Below are positions 1 to 9,798 of a DNA stretch of 64,000 bases, in pieces. Each line of letters begins with the position of its first letter. Positions within the stretch are counted from its first letter, which is position 1. A program made the translations under genes and the position numbers. The notes under the pieces are model-generated. The model did no database searches, was not told the DNA's origin, and worked only from the letters and a program-made list of their open reading frames with translations. The stretch is from Pseudomonas saliphila (GTDB lineage: Bacteria > Pseudomonadota > Gammaproteobacteria > Pseudomonadales > Pseudomonadaceae): contig NZ_VTVA01000012.1 of NCBI RefSeq assembly GCF_008638345.1, positions 1 through 64,000 on the forward strand. The letters run 5' to 3'.

Positions 1-554
1 AGCGTTCAAAACCGTTTTGTAGGGTTCCTGCCCGGCAACTCGAATCTCCATGGCGGAGCGAGGCGACAGGGTTGCGATGACCGTCCGATGACATGGATGT
101 CATCGCCGAGCTTACAGGGACGTACTTGCAGCGTGCCATCGCAGCCCTGTCGCCTCGCGCAAGCTGACTTCGAACTTGCCACTCGACATTGCTGCCCTGT
201 TACCTCCGGCTAGTCGCCCGCCGCCCGTCAGGATGGCGCAGGACGCCGTGAACCCATCCATGGGGGCTTGACGAAATCATCCCTGTTTTCAACACCTGCT
301 CCACCCTGTCAGCCGGCGGACTTGATCTCGCATCAGAGTGACGCCGATTTAAAACGCCAGAGAGTTGATGGCGGTGTCCGCCGGCGGGCTCTGACGTGGT
401 TAAGGTTTGGCGTAGCTCAGGCGCGCTACCTCCCAGGACCACGTAGCCGGGCTGCGTATCTGGAACATTTCAGCGGTTGAAGTGATAGCACTATGCCCAT
501 ATAGTTGGACGCAGAGCGCTGGAAATTGAAGCCAAGGAATAATAAGGAATCGCT
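1..554. other. Intergenic region rich in inverted repeats
   Basis: No convincing gene is visible. Short open frames here have no ribosome binding site and read through palindromes. Besides the nested repeat at 58-158, there is a short palindrome around cccatccatggg (253-264) of a kind often seen in dispersed intergenic repeats of marine Gammaproteobacteria (recollection, not checked). A 10-bp inverted pair gccggcggac (312-321) and gtccgccggc (376-385) lies further on. The last bases hold the Shine-Dalgarno aagga for the gene at 555. Confidence 0.6.
58..158. repeat. Nested inverted repeat (stem within stem)
   Basis: Outer arms of 22 bases at 58-79 and 137-158 are complementary apart from one position, which is G-T and would be a wobble pair in RNA on one strand. 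Inside the 57-base loop is a second perfect palindrome with arms cgatgacat (86-94) and atgtcatcg (97-105). The layout resembles the complex palindromic intergenic repeats of Pseudomonas and marine relatives. It could fold as a branched RNA or DNA cruciform. Function unknown. Confidence 0.6.
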
Positions 555-953
555 ATGGAAAGCAACAAACCGCGTAGCTGGATATGTTTTGCACTGGTGC
601 TTTCCTGCCTACCTTCAGCGGGCAACGCTGACTCCATGGTTAATCCTGCGTCGGCTGAATTCTTACAGCTGGGCAACCCATTTGTGTTGATCAGCGCGGG
701 ACTGTCGCTATTGGTGATACTTCTTGCTTGGCTTTGCCTGCGACTCAAGCATCAGAACATGCGGAACCAGAGTTCTGCGATATCTGCATTGAGTACCATG
801 CGGGAGCTGGTCGGAGGATTGCAACAAAACGAGGCGGCCTTGCGCGATCAACTGATAGACCAAACGGCCGAGCTGGCCCAGATCAAAGCACACCCTGGCC
901 AACTGACCCTGCAACCTTCCGTCGTCGCGCTGGCGAAAAGCTCAGTCCAATAG
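555..953 (+). CDS. Small membrane-anchored protein of unknown function
   Basis: 132 residues. The N-terminus (about 1-25) looks like a signal peptide or first membrane segment, and a strongly hydrophobic stretch at about 43-63 is a membrane span. The rest (about 70-115) is rich in Gln, Glu, Ala and Leu and could form a short coiled coil. The start is supported by aagga eight bases upstream. It converges on the PQQ-type dehydrogenase gene across a hairpin. I do not recognise the family. The architecture, a single anchor plus cytoplasmic helix, gives no enzymatic clue. Confidence 0.6.
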   Translation: MESNKPRSWICFALVLSCLPSAGNADSMVNPASAEFLQLGNPFVLISAGLSLLVILLAWLCLRLKHQNMRNQSSAISALSTMRELVGGLQQNEAALRDQLIDQTAELAQIKAHPGQLTLQPSVVALAKSSVQ

Positions 954-959
954 GCCACC

Positions 960-985
960 CTGGCGCAGCGAGCATGCTGCGCCAG
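960..985. terminator. Hairpin between convergent genes
   Basis: Perfect 9-bp arms ctggcgcag (960-968) and ctgcgccag (977-985) with an 8-base loop, placed seven bases after one stop codon and eight before the other of two convergent genes. There is no U-tract on either strand, so it is terminator-like by position rather than a classic intrinsic terminator. Confidence 0.5.
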
Positions 986-992
986 ACCAGCA

Positions 993-2093
993 CTAGTCGC
1001 GGTAGATTCGCAGAACCTTGCCTTCCGGATCATCTGTCAGCAGATAGATCGAGCCGTCCGCGGCAGTGCGAACATCGCGCAGGCGCTCGTTGAGCTCCAT
1101 GAACAAGGGCTCCTGAGCCACCTCTTCTGCTCCATTCAGCACCACTCTACGCACCTGCCTGGCAGCGAGTGCCGAGACCAGCAAACTACCGTTCCATTCC
1201 GGAAACATATCGCCGTTGTACAGCGACAAGCCGGCAGGGGCTATGGAGGGCGTCCAGTGCAGAACAGGCTGCTCCAGGCCTTCGGCCTCGGTATAGGGGC
1301 TGATCACTGCGCCGCTATAGTCGACGCCGTAGGTAATTTTCGGCCAGCCATAGTTTTTGCCAGCTTCCAGCAGATTGATTTCATCGCCGCCCTTGGCGCC
1401 GTGCTCGTGGCCGATCAACCTTTGGTTGGCCGTGTCATACACCAGACCCTGCACGTTCCGATTACCCAGGGTATACAACTCGGGCGCGGCATTTGGAGTA
1501 TCGACGAAGGGATTGTCATCCGGCACTGTACCGTCGCGATTGATACGCACGGTCGAGCCCAGATGGTTGGCCGGATTCTGCGCCTCTTCACGGTGAATGA
1601 ACGCATCGCCTAGCCCTAGCACCAGAGTGTTATCCGGCAGGAAAGCAATCCGGCCACCGTAGTGCGCACCGCCGCGTTTGGCGGGCTGTGCGCGGAAGAT
1701 TTCCTTCACCTCTACCAGACTGTTGTCTTCCAGACGGGCACTGATAAGACAGGTGTTGTTGGCCGCTTCGGTGCCGCAGGCATAACTGAGAAACAATCGA
1801 CCAGTGGACGCGTATTCCGGGTCCAGTGCCACTTCAAACAGGCCTGCCTGGCTCTGCACGAAGACCTCGGGAACGCCCGCGACCGGCTCTTCACGCAGCG
1901 TGCCGTCAGCTTCGATCACGCGCAGTCGGCCTGCGCGCTCGGTAACCAGCATGCGCCCGTCAGGCAGAAACGCCAGCGACCAGGGGTGTTCGAGGTTCCG
2001 CGCAACAATCTCGATCTCGTAATCCGCAGCCTGCGTACCCAGCGAAGCAGCCAGCGCAACCGCTGCTACCAGAAACTTGCTCTTATTGATCAT
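993..2093 (-). CDS. PQQ-dependent aldose sugar dehydrogenase (YliI/Asd family)
   Basis: 366 residues from the ATG at 2093, which has ggag upstream and opens a clean signal peptide (MINKSKFLVAAVALAASLGTQA); the longer open frame upstream lacks one. The mature part is a six-bladed beta-propeller of the soluble glucose/sorbosone dehydrogenase family. Visible signatures are LEHPWSLAFLPDGRMLVTER near the N-terminus, GGAHYGGRIAF (the His environment of the PQQ pocket), LGNRNVQGL and the HEHGAKGGDEIN loop. Family members oxidise aldose sugars in the periplasm using PQQ and calcium. It sits 28 bases after a small membrane-protein gene and may be co-transcribed with it. Confidence 0.88.
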   Translation of the reverse strand: MINKSKFLVAAVALAASLGTQAADYEIEIVARNLEHPWSLAFLPDGRMLVTERAGRLRVIEADGTLREEPVAGVPEVFVQSQAGLFEVALDPEYASTGRLFLSYACGTEAANNTCLISARLEDNSLVEVKEIFRAQPAKRGGAHYGGRIAFLPDNTLVLGLGDAFIHREEAQNPANHLGSTVRINRDGTVPDDNPFVDTPNAAPELYTLGNRNVQGLVYDTANQRLIGHEHGAKGGDEINLLEAGKNYGWPKITYGVDYSGAVISPYTEAEGLEQPVLHWTPSIAPAGLSLYNGDMFPEWNGSLLVSALAARQVRRVVLNGAEEVAQEPLFMELNERLRDVRTAADGSIYLLTDDPEGKVLRIYRD

Positions 2094-2121
2094 GGCATCG
2101 TTCTCCGTGGATTCGCACTCA

Positions 2122-2595
2122 TTAGCCCAGCACCCGCAGGCCCCGACGCGATCGTGGCCGCACCAGCCGGCCAAACAGACCACTGCCGATACCGACGGCT
2201 GCCATCATGGAAAGCGTGCCCGGTAATTCACGTGTCACCGCAAGGAATACCGGAGGCGGCGCGTACCAATCGACCGCTTGAAAGGCGACCCAGATACCGA
2301 CCGCACCGGCGAGGAAATATACAACCAGGCGCCAGGGCTTGAGAATCCGGGCGATGCCTTCCGCCGCTGGCAGCGCAAAAATGAAAGTCGCCACGACCAG
2401 GATAGCCATCAGCGGGGAAAAATTGACCAGATCCTTGAGACTGGAGTCGATGCGATCCGCGGGCAGGATCTCCATACCGAGTTTTTGCAGCTCATAGAGG
2501 TTGAACTGGGTTTGTACCAGCGTAGCCAATATCACTGCTACCACCACCGCCAGAACAAAAAACAGAAGTACCCGCATTACCGAAATCAGTGACAT
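2122..2595 (-). CDS. Conserved membrane protein of unknown function
   Basis: 157 residues from the ATG at 2595, preceded by ggaagg; the longer open frame upstream has no start signal. About four hydrophobic segments are seen (residues about 5-27, 58-77, 84-105 and 125-145), with a basic C-terminal tail (RPRSRRG). It lies in a run of minus-strand genes downstream of fba, as similar small genes do in Pseudomonas. I do not recognise a named domain. It is probably an inner-membrane protein. Confidence 0.65.
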   Translation of the reverse strand: MSLISVMRVLLFFVLAVVVAVILATLVQTQFNLYELQKLGMEILPADRIDSSLKDLVNFSPLMAILVVATFIFALPAAEGIARILKPWRLVVYFLAGAVGIWVAFQAVDWYAPPPVFLAVTRELPGTLSMMAAVGIGSGLFGRLVRPRSRRGLRVLG

Positions 2596-2680
2596 GTCTT
2601 CCTTCCTGTCTAAAACCGTCACGCCTCGTGGCAGTGGACGGCACATACCGGTCCGTCGAAGGTCAGGGCCTGCTTGGCCC

Positions 2681-2962
2681 CTAGGGTAGATCCGGCAGAT
2701 TCCGCAAGGCCTGTTCATAGGCCTCATTGTCAAAAGGTTTGTCGTCGATGAACATCTCACCAATCTGGAAGGCCAACACATGGGCCATGAGATCGATACT
2801 GTCCTCACGGCTGTAACCGACAAGCATCAGCTTGTTCAGGGTTGCCTGAGCAGCTTCAGGTTTGTTATCGGCCAGTTGGTTCTCGATTGCTTCGCGCAGC
2901 CCCGCACGGGCGATAGCTTCATCACTATCGTCGTCCAGGCGGTCATCATCGATATTGTCCAT
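2681..2962 (-). CDS. Small acidic conserved protein downstream of fba
   Basis: 93 residues from the ATG at 2962, which has ggagg at ideal spacing. The N-terminal 17 residues are very acidic (MDNIDDDRLDDDSDEA); the rest is helical, with a KPFDNEAYEQALRNLPDL tail. It lies 48 bases after fba and probably shares its transcript; a comparable small gene occupies this position in Pseudomonas. There is no signal peptide or membrane segment, so it is likely cytoplasmic. Function unknown. Confidence 0.65.
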   Translation of the reverse strand: MDNIDDDRLDDDSDEAIARAGLREAIENQLADNKPEAAQATLNKLMLVGYSREDSIDLMAHVLAFQIGEMFIDDKPFDNEAYEQALRNLPDLP

Positions 2963-3010
2963 GGGTGCCTCCAAACACGGCGGGGGCAACATTGTGCCCC
3001 CGCCGTGCTG

Positions 3011-4075
3011 TCAGTTGATCTTCGGATCCAGCTCACCGCTGAGGTAGCGCTGATGCATGTCGTCGAGGGAGATCGGCTTGATCTTCGACGCATTGCCCGC
3101 GGTGCCGAATGCCTCATAACGATCGATGCAGATGTCACGCATCGCGTCGACTGTCTTGGCGAGGAATTTACGCGGATCGAATTCGCTCGGATTCTCGGCC
3201 AGGAAGCGGCGAACCGCGCCAGTGGACGCCAGGCGCAGGTCGGTATCGATGTTCACCTTGCGCACGCCGTAACGAATACCTTCGACGATTTCCTCGACCG
3301 GCACACCATAGGTTTCGGGGATGTTGCCGCCGAACTCATTGATGATCTGCAGCCATTCCTGAGGCACCGAAGACGAACCGTGCATCACCAGGTGCGTATT
3401 GGGAATACGGGCGTGGATCGCCTTGATGCGGTCGATGGCGAGGATGTCGCCTGTCGGCGGACGGGTAAACTTGTACGCGCCGTGGCTGGTGCCGATGGCG
3501 ATGGCCAGCGCATCAACGTGGGTTTGCTTTACAAAATCAGCGGCCTCTTCCGGATCGGTAAGCATCTGTTCCAGATCCAGGGTGCCTTCGGCACCGATGC
3601 CGTCTTCCTCGCCGGCCTGCCCGGTTTCCAGGCTACCCAGACAACCCAGCTCGCCCTCAACAGACACGCCGCAGGAATGGGCCATGTCCACGGTCCGGCG
3701 GGTGACGTTGACGTTGTAGTCGTAATCCATCGGTGTCTTGCCGTCTTCGCCCAGCGAGCCGTCCATCATGACTGACGAGAACCCAAGCTGGATCGAGCGC
3801 TGGCATACAGCCGGGCTGGTGCCGTGATCCTGGTGCATACACACCGGGATATGCGGAAACTCTTCAATTGCAGCGAGAATCAGGTGACGCAGGAAGGGTG
3901 CACCGGCGTACTTGCGCGCACCGGCTGACGCCTGAACGATAACCGGCGAATCGGTCTTGCTTGCCGCTTCCAGGATCGCGCGCATCTGTTCCAGGTTGTT
4001 GACGTTGAATGCTGGCACGCCATAGCCGTATTCGGCGGCGTGGTCGAGCATCTGACGCATGCTGATAAGAGCCAT
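3011..4075 (-). CDS. fba: Class II fructose-1,6-bisphosphate aldolase
   Basis: 354 residues, full length for the class II enzymes of Calvin-cycle type. It interconverts fructose-1,6-bisphosphate with glyceraldehyde-3-phosphate and dihydroxyacetone phosphate, using a zinc ion. The start [27 protein letters not shown] is typical. PVCMHQDHG carries a zinc-binding His and the catalytic Asp; [15 protein letters not shown] and VNIDTDLR form the substrate and metal site. It is downstream of pgk and epd with 159 bases between, so it may have its own promoter as well as read-through. In Pseudomonas it works mainly in gluconeogenesis. Confidence 0.95.
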   Translation of the reverse strand: MALISMRQMLDHAAEYGYGVPAFNVNNLEQMRAILEAASKTDSPVIVQASAGARKYAGAPFLRHLILAAIEEFPHIPVCMHQDHGTSPAVCQRSIQLGFSSVMMDGSLGEDGKTPMDYDYNVNVTRRTVDMAHSCGVSVEGELGCLGSLETGQAGEEDGIGAEGTLDLEQMLTDPEEAADFVKQTHVDALAIAIGTSHGAYKFTRPPTGDILAIDRIKAIHARIPNTHLVMHGSSSVPQEWLQIINEFGGNIPETYGVPVEEIVEGIRYGVRKVNIDTDLRLASTGAVRRFLAENPSEFDPRKFLAKTVDAMRDICIDRYEAFGTAGNASKIKPISLDDMHQRYLSGELDPKIN

Positions 4076-4234
4076 CTGTTATCTCCGGTAAGTAATTATC
4101 AAAATTCTGTTGGCTAGCCTGCCGCAGAGGGCAGCAGGCTGCAAGTTACTGGCGCACAGGGTGCAGGGCGCGACACCGAACCTGCGTTCGGCGGAAGAAG
4201 ACTGTCGTCAGTCTGCTGCCCCGGCGGTCGGCGA

Positions 4235-5401
4235 TCAGACCTTGACCTTGCGCTGTTCGAGGATTTCCACGGCAGGCAGAGTCTTGCCTTCGACAAACTC
4301 GAGGAAGGCGCCGCCACCGGTAGAGATGTAGGAAATCTGTTTCGCGACGTCGTACTTGTCGATTGCCGCCAGGGTGTCACCACCGCCGGCGATGGAGAAC
4401 GCCGGGCTTTCGGCAATGGCCTTGGCCAGCACGCGGGTGCCCTCGCCAAACTGATCGAACTCGAACACGCCGACAGGGCCGTTCCACAGGATGGTGCCAG
4501 AGGACTTGAGCAGCTCAGCAAACTGCGCCGCCGTCTTCGGACCGATATCCAGAATCATGTCGTCTTCGGCAACATCCTCAACGGCCTTGATCGTGGCTTC
4601 GGCATCTTCGGCGAAGGTCTTGGCAACCACCACGTCCACCGGCAGCGGAACGCTGACCTTGGCGGCAATCGCCTTGGCAGTGTCCAGCAGATCAGCTTCG
4701 TACAGCGACTTGCCCACCGGGTAACCGGCCGCCGCGAGGAAGGTATTGGCAATACCGCCGCCGACGATCAGTTGATCACACTTATCGGACAGGGCGGTGA
4801 GGACGTCCAGCTTGGTGGATACCTTGGACCCGGCGACGATAGCCACCATCGGGCGGGCGGGCTCGAGCAGCGCCTTGGCCAGCGCCTTCAGTTCGGCGGA
4901 CAGCAGCGGGCCCGCGCAGACCACAGGCGCGAACTTGGCTACGCCATGGGTTGAACCCTGAGCGCGGTGAGCCGTGCCAAAGGCGTCCATCACGAAGACA
5001 TCACACAGCGCGGCATAGGCCTGCGCCAGTTCGTCGTCGTTCTTCTTCTCGCCCTTGTTGAAGCGTACATTCTCCAGCAGCACCACACTGCCCGGCTCGA
5101 CCTGAACGCCAGCCAGATAATCACGCACCAGCGGCACGTCACGGCCCAGCGCCTTGCTCAGGTTTTCAGCCACTGGTGCAAGACTGTTTTCTTCACTGAA
5201 CACGCCCTCTTCCGGGCGACCCAGGTGTGAGCAGACCATGACCGCGGCGCCTTTTTCCAGCGCCAGCCGGATCGTCGGCAGGGCTGCCTGAATGCGCGCA
5301 TCACTCTTGATACGACCTTCCTTGACCGGCACGTTGAGATCTTCACGGATCAATACTCGCTGGTCCTTCAGGTCCAGCTCGCTCATGGTCAAAACGCTCA
5401 T
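4235..5401 (-). CDS. pgk: Phosphoglycerate kinase
   Basis: 388 residues, normal for a bacterial PGK. It transfers phosphate between 1,3-bisphosphoglycerate and ADP in central carbon metabolism. Signatures are [17 protein letters not shown] near the N-terminus, [26 protein letters not shown], the hinge region with [13 protein letters not shown], and the nucleotide-binding [12 protein letters not shown] and [14 protein letters not shown] at the C-terminus. The first ATG is chosen because aaggag lies six bases before it; a second in-frame ATG five codons on is less well placed. Its upstream neighbour is epd, 120 bases away across a small hairpin. Confidence 0.96.
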   Translation of the reverse strand: MSVLTMSELDLKDQRVLIREDLNVPVKEGRIKSDARIQAALPTIRLALEKGAAVMVCSHLGRPEEGVFSEENSLAPVAENLSKALGRDVPLVRDYLAGVQVEPGSVVLLENVRFNKGEKKNDDELAQAYAALCDVFVMDAFGTAHRAQGSTHGVAKFAPVVCAGPLLSAELKALAKALLEPARPMVAIVAGSKVSTKLDVLTALSDKCDQLIVGGGIANTFLAAAGYPVGKSLYEADLLDTAKAIAAKVSVPLPVDVVVAKTFAEDAEATIKAVEDVAEDDMILDIGPKTAAQFAELLKSSGTILWNGPVGVFEFDQFGEGTRVLAKAIAESPAFSIAGGGDTLAAIDKYDVAKQISYISTGGGAFLEFVEGKTLPAVEILEQRKVKV

Positions 5402-5521
5402 GTGTGGCTCCTTGTTGAATAAGTGAACAACCGCAATCCCTGGATGGGCTGACCGGCATACTCTGAAATGGATACCAACCCGCTTTCTGCGGGCCGCTGT
5501 ATCCGGACCCTGAATGCGCTC

Positions 5522-6565
5522 TCAAGTTCCCCTGGGGAGCGTCCTCAACCAATAACCGGCCACATCCAGCATGCGGTTGGCAAAGCCCCACTCGTTATCG
5601 AACCAGACCAGCAGGTTGACCATTCGTGGACCCGACACCCGGGTCTGGCTGCCATCCACCACCGCAGAGTGCGGATCATGGTTGAAATCACAGCTGGCAT
5701 GCGGCAACTCGGTATAGTCGAGCAGCCCCTTGAGCGAGCCGGCCGCTGCGCTGCGCAACAGACCATTAACCTCTTCAGCGGTGGTATCGCGGGACATGTG
5801 CAGCGTGATATCCAACGCTGACACGTTGAGGGTCGGCACGCGAATCGCCTTGGCCTGCACCCGCCCGGTCAGCTCTGGTAACAGGCGTTCTATGCCCCGC
5901 GCCAGACCGGTCGATACCGGAATCATCGACTGGAAGGCCGAGCGGGTGCGACGTAAATCGTTGTGATGATAGGCATCGATCACCGGCTGATCATTCATCG
6001 CTGAATGGATAGTGGTGATGGAGCCGAATTCGAGGCCGATCTGCTCGTTGAGCAACTTGAGCACCGGTACGCTGCAATTGGTCGTGCAGGAGGCGTTGGA
6101 CACCAGCTGCATGTCGCCATTCAACTGCTGGTGATTGACGCCATATACCAGCGTCGCATCGACTGCTTCGGCGTTTGCCATCGGCTGCGAGAACAGCGCC
6201 CGCGGCGCACCTGCACGCAGGAAACGCTCGGCATCGGCGCGTTCGGTGTACTGCCCCGAACACTCCACCAACAGATCGATTTCCAGCGCTGCCCAGTCGA
6301 TATCTTCCGGCCGCTCGGCGCACAGCACCTTCACGCACTGGCCATTGATGTGCAGGCAATCGTCCTCGACCCGCACTTCACCGGGAAACCGGCCGTGGGT
6401 GGAATCGAAGCGCGTCAGATATTCGATGCTGGCCTGATCCGCCAGATCATTCAGCGCGACGATCTGCATGCCGCTGTCGCCGCGCTCGTGCAGAGCACGT
6501 AGAACGCAGCGACCGATCCGGCCGTAGCCGTTGATGGCTATACGGTAAGGCGTTGAGGCGGACAT
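5522..6565 (-). CDS. epd: D-erythrose-4-phosphate dehydrogenase
   Basis: 347 residues of the GAPDH superfamily. The Rossmann motif is INGYGRIGRCVLRAL, the catalytic Cys is in SNASCTTNC and the His is in TTIHSAMNDQ. Epd oxidises erythrose-4-phosphate to 4-phosphoerythronate, the first step toward pyridoxal phosphate in gammaproteobacteria, and pdxA is elsewhere in this window. The call of Epd rather than GapA rests on the tkt-epd-pgk-fba gene order and on the sequence style (HSAMNDQPVIDAYHHNDLRRTRSA). It starts six bases after the tkt stop codon, so the two are surely co-transcribed. Confidence 0.9.
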   Translation of the reverse strand: MSASTPYRIAINGYGRIGRCVLRALHERGDSGMQIVALNDLADQASIEYLTRFDSTHGRFPGEVRVEDDCLHINGQCVKVLCAERPEDIDWAALEIDLLVECSGQYTERADAERFLRAGAPRALFSQPMANAEAVDATLVYGVNHQQLNGDMQLVSNASCTTNCSVPVLKLLNEQIGLEFGSITTIHSAMNDQPVIDAYHHNDLRRTRSAFQSMIPVSTGLARGIERLLPELTGRVQAKAIRVPTLNVSALDITLHMSRDTTAEEVNGLLRSAAAGSLKGLLDYTELPHASCDFNHDPHSAVVDGSQTRVSGPRMVNLLVWFDNEWGFANRMLDVAGYWLRTLPRGT

Positions 6566-6571
6566 GCGCCC

Positions 6572-8569
6572 TTAGTCTTCCAGCAGTTCGTCAGCCGCCA
6601 GCAGGATGTTCTCCACCGTAAAGCCGAATTCCTCGAACAACGCAGCCGCCGGTGCCGACTCGCCGAAGGTATTGATGCCGATGACCCGACCGTCGAGACC
6701 CACGTACTTGTACCAGAAGTCGCCATGACCGGCTTCGATGGCGATCCGCGCGCCGACTTCCAGCGGCAGTACCTTCTGCCGGTACTCGGCGTCCTGCTGG
6801 TCGAACACGCTGGTACAAGGCATGGAAACCACGCGGATCTTGTGGCCGCGCTTGGTCAATTCCTCGTACGCCTGCACCGCCAGACCTACTTCGGAGCCGG
6901 TGGCGATCAGGATCAGTTCCGGCTCGCCTTCGCAGCCCTTGAGGATATAGCCACCGCGGGCGATAGAGGACTCAGTCTCGTTGTCGCGGATGTGGTACGG
7001 CAAATTCTGGCGCGAGAATATCAATGCACTGGGGCCATTCTTGCGCTGCACCGCGAATTTCCAGGCGACCGCCGATTCAACGGTATCCGCCGGGCGCCAG
7101 GTATCCAGATTGGGCGTAGAGCGCAGGCTGGTCAGCTGTTCCACCGGCTGGTGCGTCGGGCCATCTTCACCCAGACCAATCGAGTCGTGGGTGAACACGT
7201 AAAGCACCCGCGCGCCCATCAAGGCTGACATGCGGACCGCATTGCGCGCATATTCCATGAACATCAGGAAGGTCGCGCCGTAGGGCACCAGACCGCCATG
7301 CAGTGCCACACCGTTCATGATGGCGCTCATGCCGAACTCGCGCACACCGTAGTACATGTAGTTGCCAGAGGCGTCTTCCTTCACGACGGGCTTGGCGCCT
7401 TTCCAGAGAGTCAGGTTGGAGCCGGCGAGATCCGCCGAGCCGCCAAGCAGTTCGGGCAATAGCGGACCGAAGGCGTTCAGGCAGTTCTGGCTGGCTTTGC
7501 GGCTGGCGATGGTCTCGCCCTTGGTTGCCACGTCGCGGATAAACGCCGACGCCTGCTGCTCGAAGTCAGCCGGCAATTCGCCCGCCATACGCCGGGTAAA
7601 TTCGGTCGCCAGCGAGGGGAACTCTGCCTGATAGGCAGCAAAGCGCTGGTCCCACTCGGCTTCAGCTTTGGCCCCGGCTTGCCGCGCATCCCACTCGGCA
7701 TAGATATCTGCAGGGACTTCGAAGGGTCCATGTTTCCAGCCCAGCTTTTCGCGGGTCAGCGCGATTTCATCGTCGCCCAGTGCAGCGCCGTGGGAGGACT
7801 CCTTACCCTGCTTGTTGGGTGAACCGAAGCCGATGATGGTCTTGCAGCAGATCAAGGTGGGCTTGTCACCCTTGCGCGCGGTTTCGATCGCAGTACGAAT
7901 TTCATCGGCATCATGCCCATCGACGTTGCGGATAACCTGCCAGCCATAGGACTCGAAACGCTTGGGCGTATCGTCAGTGAACCAGCCGTGCACTTCGCCG
8001 TCAATCGAGATGCCGTTGTCGTCATAGAAGCCGATCAGCTTGTTCAGCCCGAGCGTGCCGGCCAGCGAGCAGACTTCGTGGGAGATCCCTTCCATCAAAC
8101 AGCCATCACCCATGAACACATAGGTGTTGTGGTCGACAATGGCGTGGCCGGGCTGATTGAACTGCGCAGCCATGATCTTTTCTGCCAGCGCAAAACCCAC
8201 CGCATTGGCCAAGCCCTGCCCTAGCGGACCGGTGGTGGTTTCAATGCCCGGGGTGTAACCGTATTCGGGGTGACCCGGCGTTTTGCTGTGCAGTTGGCGG
8301 AAGTTTTTCAGGTCGTCGATCGACAGGTCATAGCCCGTCAGGTGCAGCAGCGAGTAAATCAGCATCGAGCCGTGGCCGTTGGACAGTACAAAGCGGTCAC
8401 GGTCTGCCCAGCCTGGATTGGCCGGATTGTGTTTCATGTAGTCGCGCCATAGCACCTCGGCTATGTCCGCCATGCCCATCGGGGCACCAGGATGGCCGCT
8501 GTTGGCTTTCTGCACAGCATCCATGCTGAGGGCACGAATGGCATTGGCTCGTTCACGACGGCTGGGCAT
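6572..8569 (-). CDS. tkt: Transketolase
   Basis: 665 residues from the ATG at 8569, which has aggag at good spacing and gives the usual N-terminus [41 protein letters not shown]. The frame extends 26 codons further upstream without a start signal. Thiamine-diphosphate binding is seen in [12 protein letters not shown], and the pyrimidine-binding domain has the TKT signature around [28 protein letters not shown]. It moves two-carbon units between sugar phosphates in the pentose phosphate pathway, producing erythrose-4-phosphate, the substrate of the next gene, epd. It is divergent from the metK regulator operon. Confidence 0.96.
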   Translation of the reverse strand: MPSRRERANAIRALSMDAVQKANSGHPGAPMGMADIAEVLWRDYMKHNPANPGWADRDRFVLSNGHGSMLIYSLLHLTGYDLSIDDLKNFRQLHSKTPGHPEYGYTPGIETTTGPLGQGLANAVGFALAEKIMAAQFNQPGHAIVDHNTYVFMGDGCLMEGISHEVCSLAGTLGLNKLIGFYDDNGISIDGEVHGWFTDDTPKRFESYGWQVIRNVDGHDADEIRTAIETARKGDKPTLICCKTIIGFGSPNKQGKESSHGAALGDDEIALTREKLGWKHGPFEVPADIYAEWDARQAGAKAEAEWDQRFAAYQAEFPSLATEFTRRMAGELPADFEQQASAFIRDVATKGETIASRKASQNCLNAFGPLLPELLGGSADLAGSNLTLWKGAKPVVKEDASGNYMYYGVREFGMSAIMNGVALHGGLVPYGATFLMFMEYARNAVRMSALMGARVLYVFTHDSIGLGEDGPTHQPVEQLTSLRSTPNLDTWRPADTVESAVAWKFAVQRKNGPSALIFSRQNLPYHIRDNETESSIARGGYILKGCEGEPELILIATGSEVGLAVQAYEELTKRGHKIRVVSMPCTSVFDQQDAEYRQKVLPLEVGARIAIEAGHGDFWYKYVGLDGRVIGINTFGESAPAAALFEEFGFTVENILLAADELLED

Positions 8570-8714
8570 GGAAAACTCCTGTGGCTTGCATAACGAAGAG
8601 ATGGCCGAATGGCACGACCAGTAATTGAGCCGCGCATTTTCGCGCAAACCGGGCGTGCCGGCAACGAAAACACCGAAAAGGACGGCGTCGACTGATCTAC
8701 GGCGGCTTATGGAC

Positions 8715-8738
8715 CTATATCAAAAACTTTTGATATAG
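8715..8738. promoter_or_regulatory. Perfect palindrome, candidate SahR-like operator
   Basis: Arms ctatatcaaaa (8715-8725) and ttttgatatag (8728-8738) are exact inverse complements separated by two bases. The site is 40 bases before the start of the ArsR-methyltransferase gene and in the divergent promoter region with tkt. AT-rich dyads of this size suit ArsR-family dimers, and a regulator next to metK would be expected to bind its own promoter. Assignment to the regulator at 8779 is inference. Confidence 0.6.
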
Positions 8739-8778
8739 CAATTGCACTATCCCCGAACCGCTACTACACTGCGCCCCT

Positions 8779-9798
8779 ATGAACCAGATTGCCCGACTCG
8801 CTGTACCCGACAGTCCGACTGAATCCCTGGCCGCCTTGTGCAAGGCAACCGGCGATGTGCTGCGCCTGGATATTCTCCGCGTGCTGCGCAACGATTCCTT
8901 CGGTGTACTCGAGCTGGCGCAGATTTTCGACATGCGCCAATCCGGCATGAGTCACCATTTGAAGGTGCTCGCCAGTGCCCGACTGGTCAGTACGCGACGC
9001 GAAGGCAACTCGATTTTTTATCGGCGTAGCCTGCCCGCAGCGGACAGCCCATGGTGCGCGGTGCATGAGCAGCTGCTGTGCGGGCTTGATGCGCTGACTC
9101 TGGACGGTCAGCTGGACGCCGCCATCGCAGCAGTGCATAGACAGCGCGCAGAAGTATCGCGTCAGTTCTTTGCCCGCTTCGCCGATGGCACACCAGCGCA
9201 GCAGGATCTGATTGCCCATTTCGGCATGTACCGTGAGCCGCTGTTGAGCCTGATCGATAGCCTGCAGCTGCCGGCTCGCGCACTGGCCATAGAAGTCGGC
9301 CCCGGAGAAGGCGGCTTCCTGCCTGACCTGTCGAGTCGTTTCGAGCGCGTGCTTGGCCTGGATAACGCCCCGGCCATGCTTGAACGCGCCCGACAGCAAT
9401 GCGCCGATGCGGGACTGGATAACGTCGAATGTCTGCTGGCTGATGTACTGGAACCCCAAACGCTGCCACCTGCTGATTGCCTGGTCAGCAATATGGTTTT
9501 GCACCATCTGCCTGCGCCGGCCGATGCGTTGCGCTCTTTTGCAGCGCTGCTCAAGCCCGGCGGCAGTCTGGTACTGACCGAGCTATGCAGGCATGACCAG
9601 AGCTGGGTCCGTGAAACCTGCGGCGACCTGTGGTTCGGCTTCGATCAGGAAGACCTGAATCGCTGGGCCGCCGATGCCGGGCTGGAGCCAGGCGCCAATC
9701 TGTACATTGGTCTGCGTAATGGCTTCCAGCTTCAGGTACAGCAATTTACCAAACCCGATTTTTTGAACAACAACGTCAACCCAAGGACTGCGCCATGA
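8779..9798 (+). CDS. ArsR-family regulator fused to a SAM-dependent methyltransferase domain
   Basis: 339 residues. The N-terminal ~90 form a winged helix of ArsR type ([54 protein letters not shown]). The C-terminal ~190 form a class I methyltransferase fold, with EVGPGEGGF as the SAM-binding glycine motif, [14 protein letters not shown] and [12 protein letters not shown]. The stop overlaps the metK start (ATGA), so it is co-transcribed and probably translationally coupled. The same fused regulator precedes metK in Pseudomonas. SahR-type ArsR regulators sense S-adenosylhomocysteine and control methionine-cycle genes; this is the likely role, inferred from context. Whether the methyltransferase domain is catalytic or only a ligand sensor is unknown. 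Confidence 0.85.
   Translation: MNQIARLAVPDSPTESLAALCKATGDVLRLDILRVLRNDSFGVLELAQIFDMRQSGMSHHLKVLASARLVSTRREGNSIFYRRSLPAADSPWCAVHEQLLCGLDALTLDGQLDAAIAAVHRQRAEVSRQFFARFADGTPAQQDLIAHFGMYREPLLSLIDSLQLPARALAIEVGPGEGGFLPDLSSRFERVLGLDNAPAMLERARQQCADAGLDNVECLLADVLEPQTLPPADCLVSNMVLHHLPAPADALRSFAALLKPGGSLVLTELCRHDQSWVRETCGDLWFGFDQEDLNRWAADAGLEPGANLYIGLRNGFQLQVQQFTKPDFLNNNVNPRTAP

Noticed and set aside
200-442. 80-residue minus-strand open frame
   Set aside because: It reads through palindromic repeats, has no ribosome binding site, and contains a peptide (SSPHGWVHGV) that I associate with repeat-derived false frames.
2780-3775. 331-residue open frame opposite fba
   Set aside because: It is the antisense shadow of a well-conserved aldolase gene in high-GC DNA, with no start signal.
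8764-9507. 247-residue minus-strand frame opposite the regulator gene
   Set aside because: Shadow of the ArsR-methyltransferase gene; the opposite strand has clear domain motifs.
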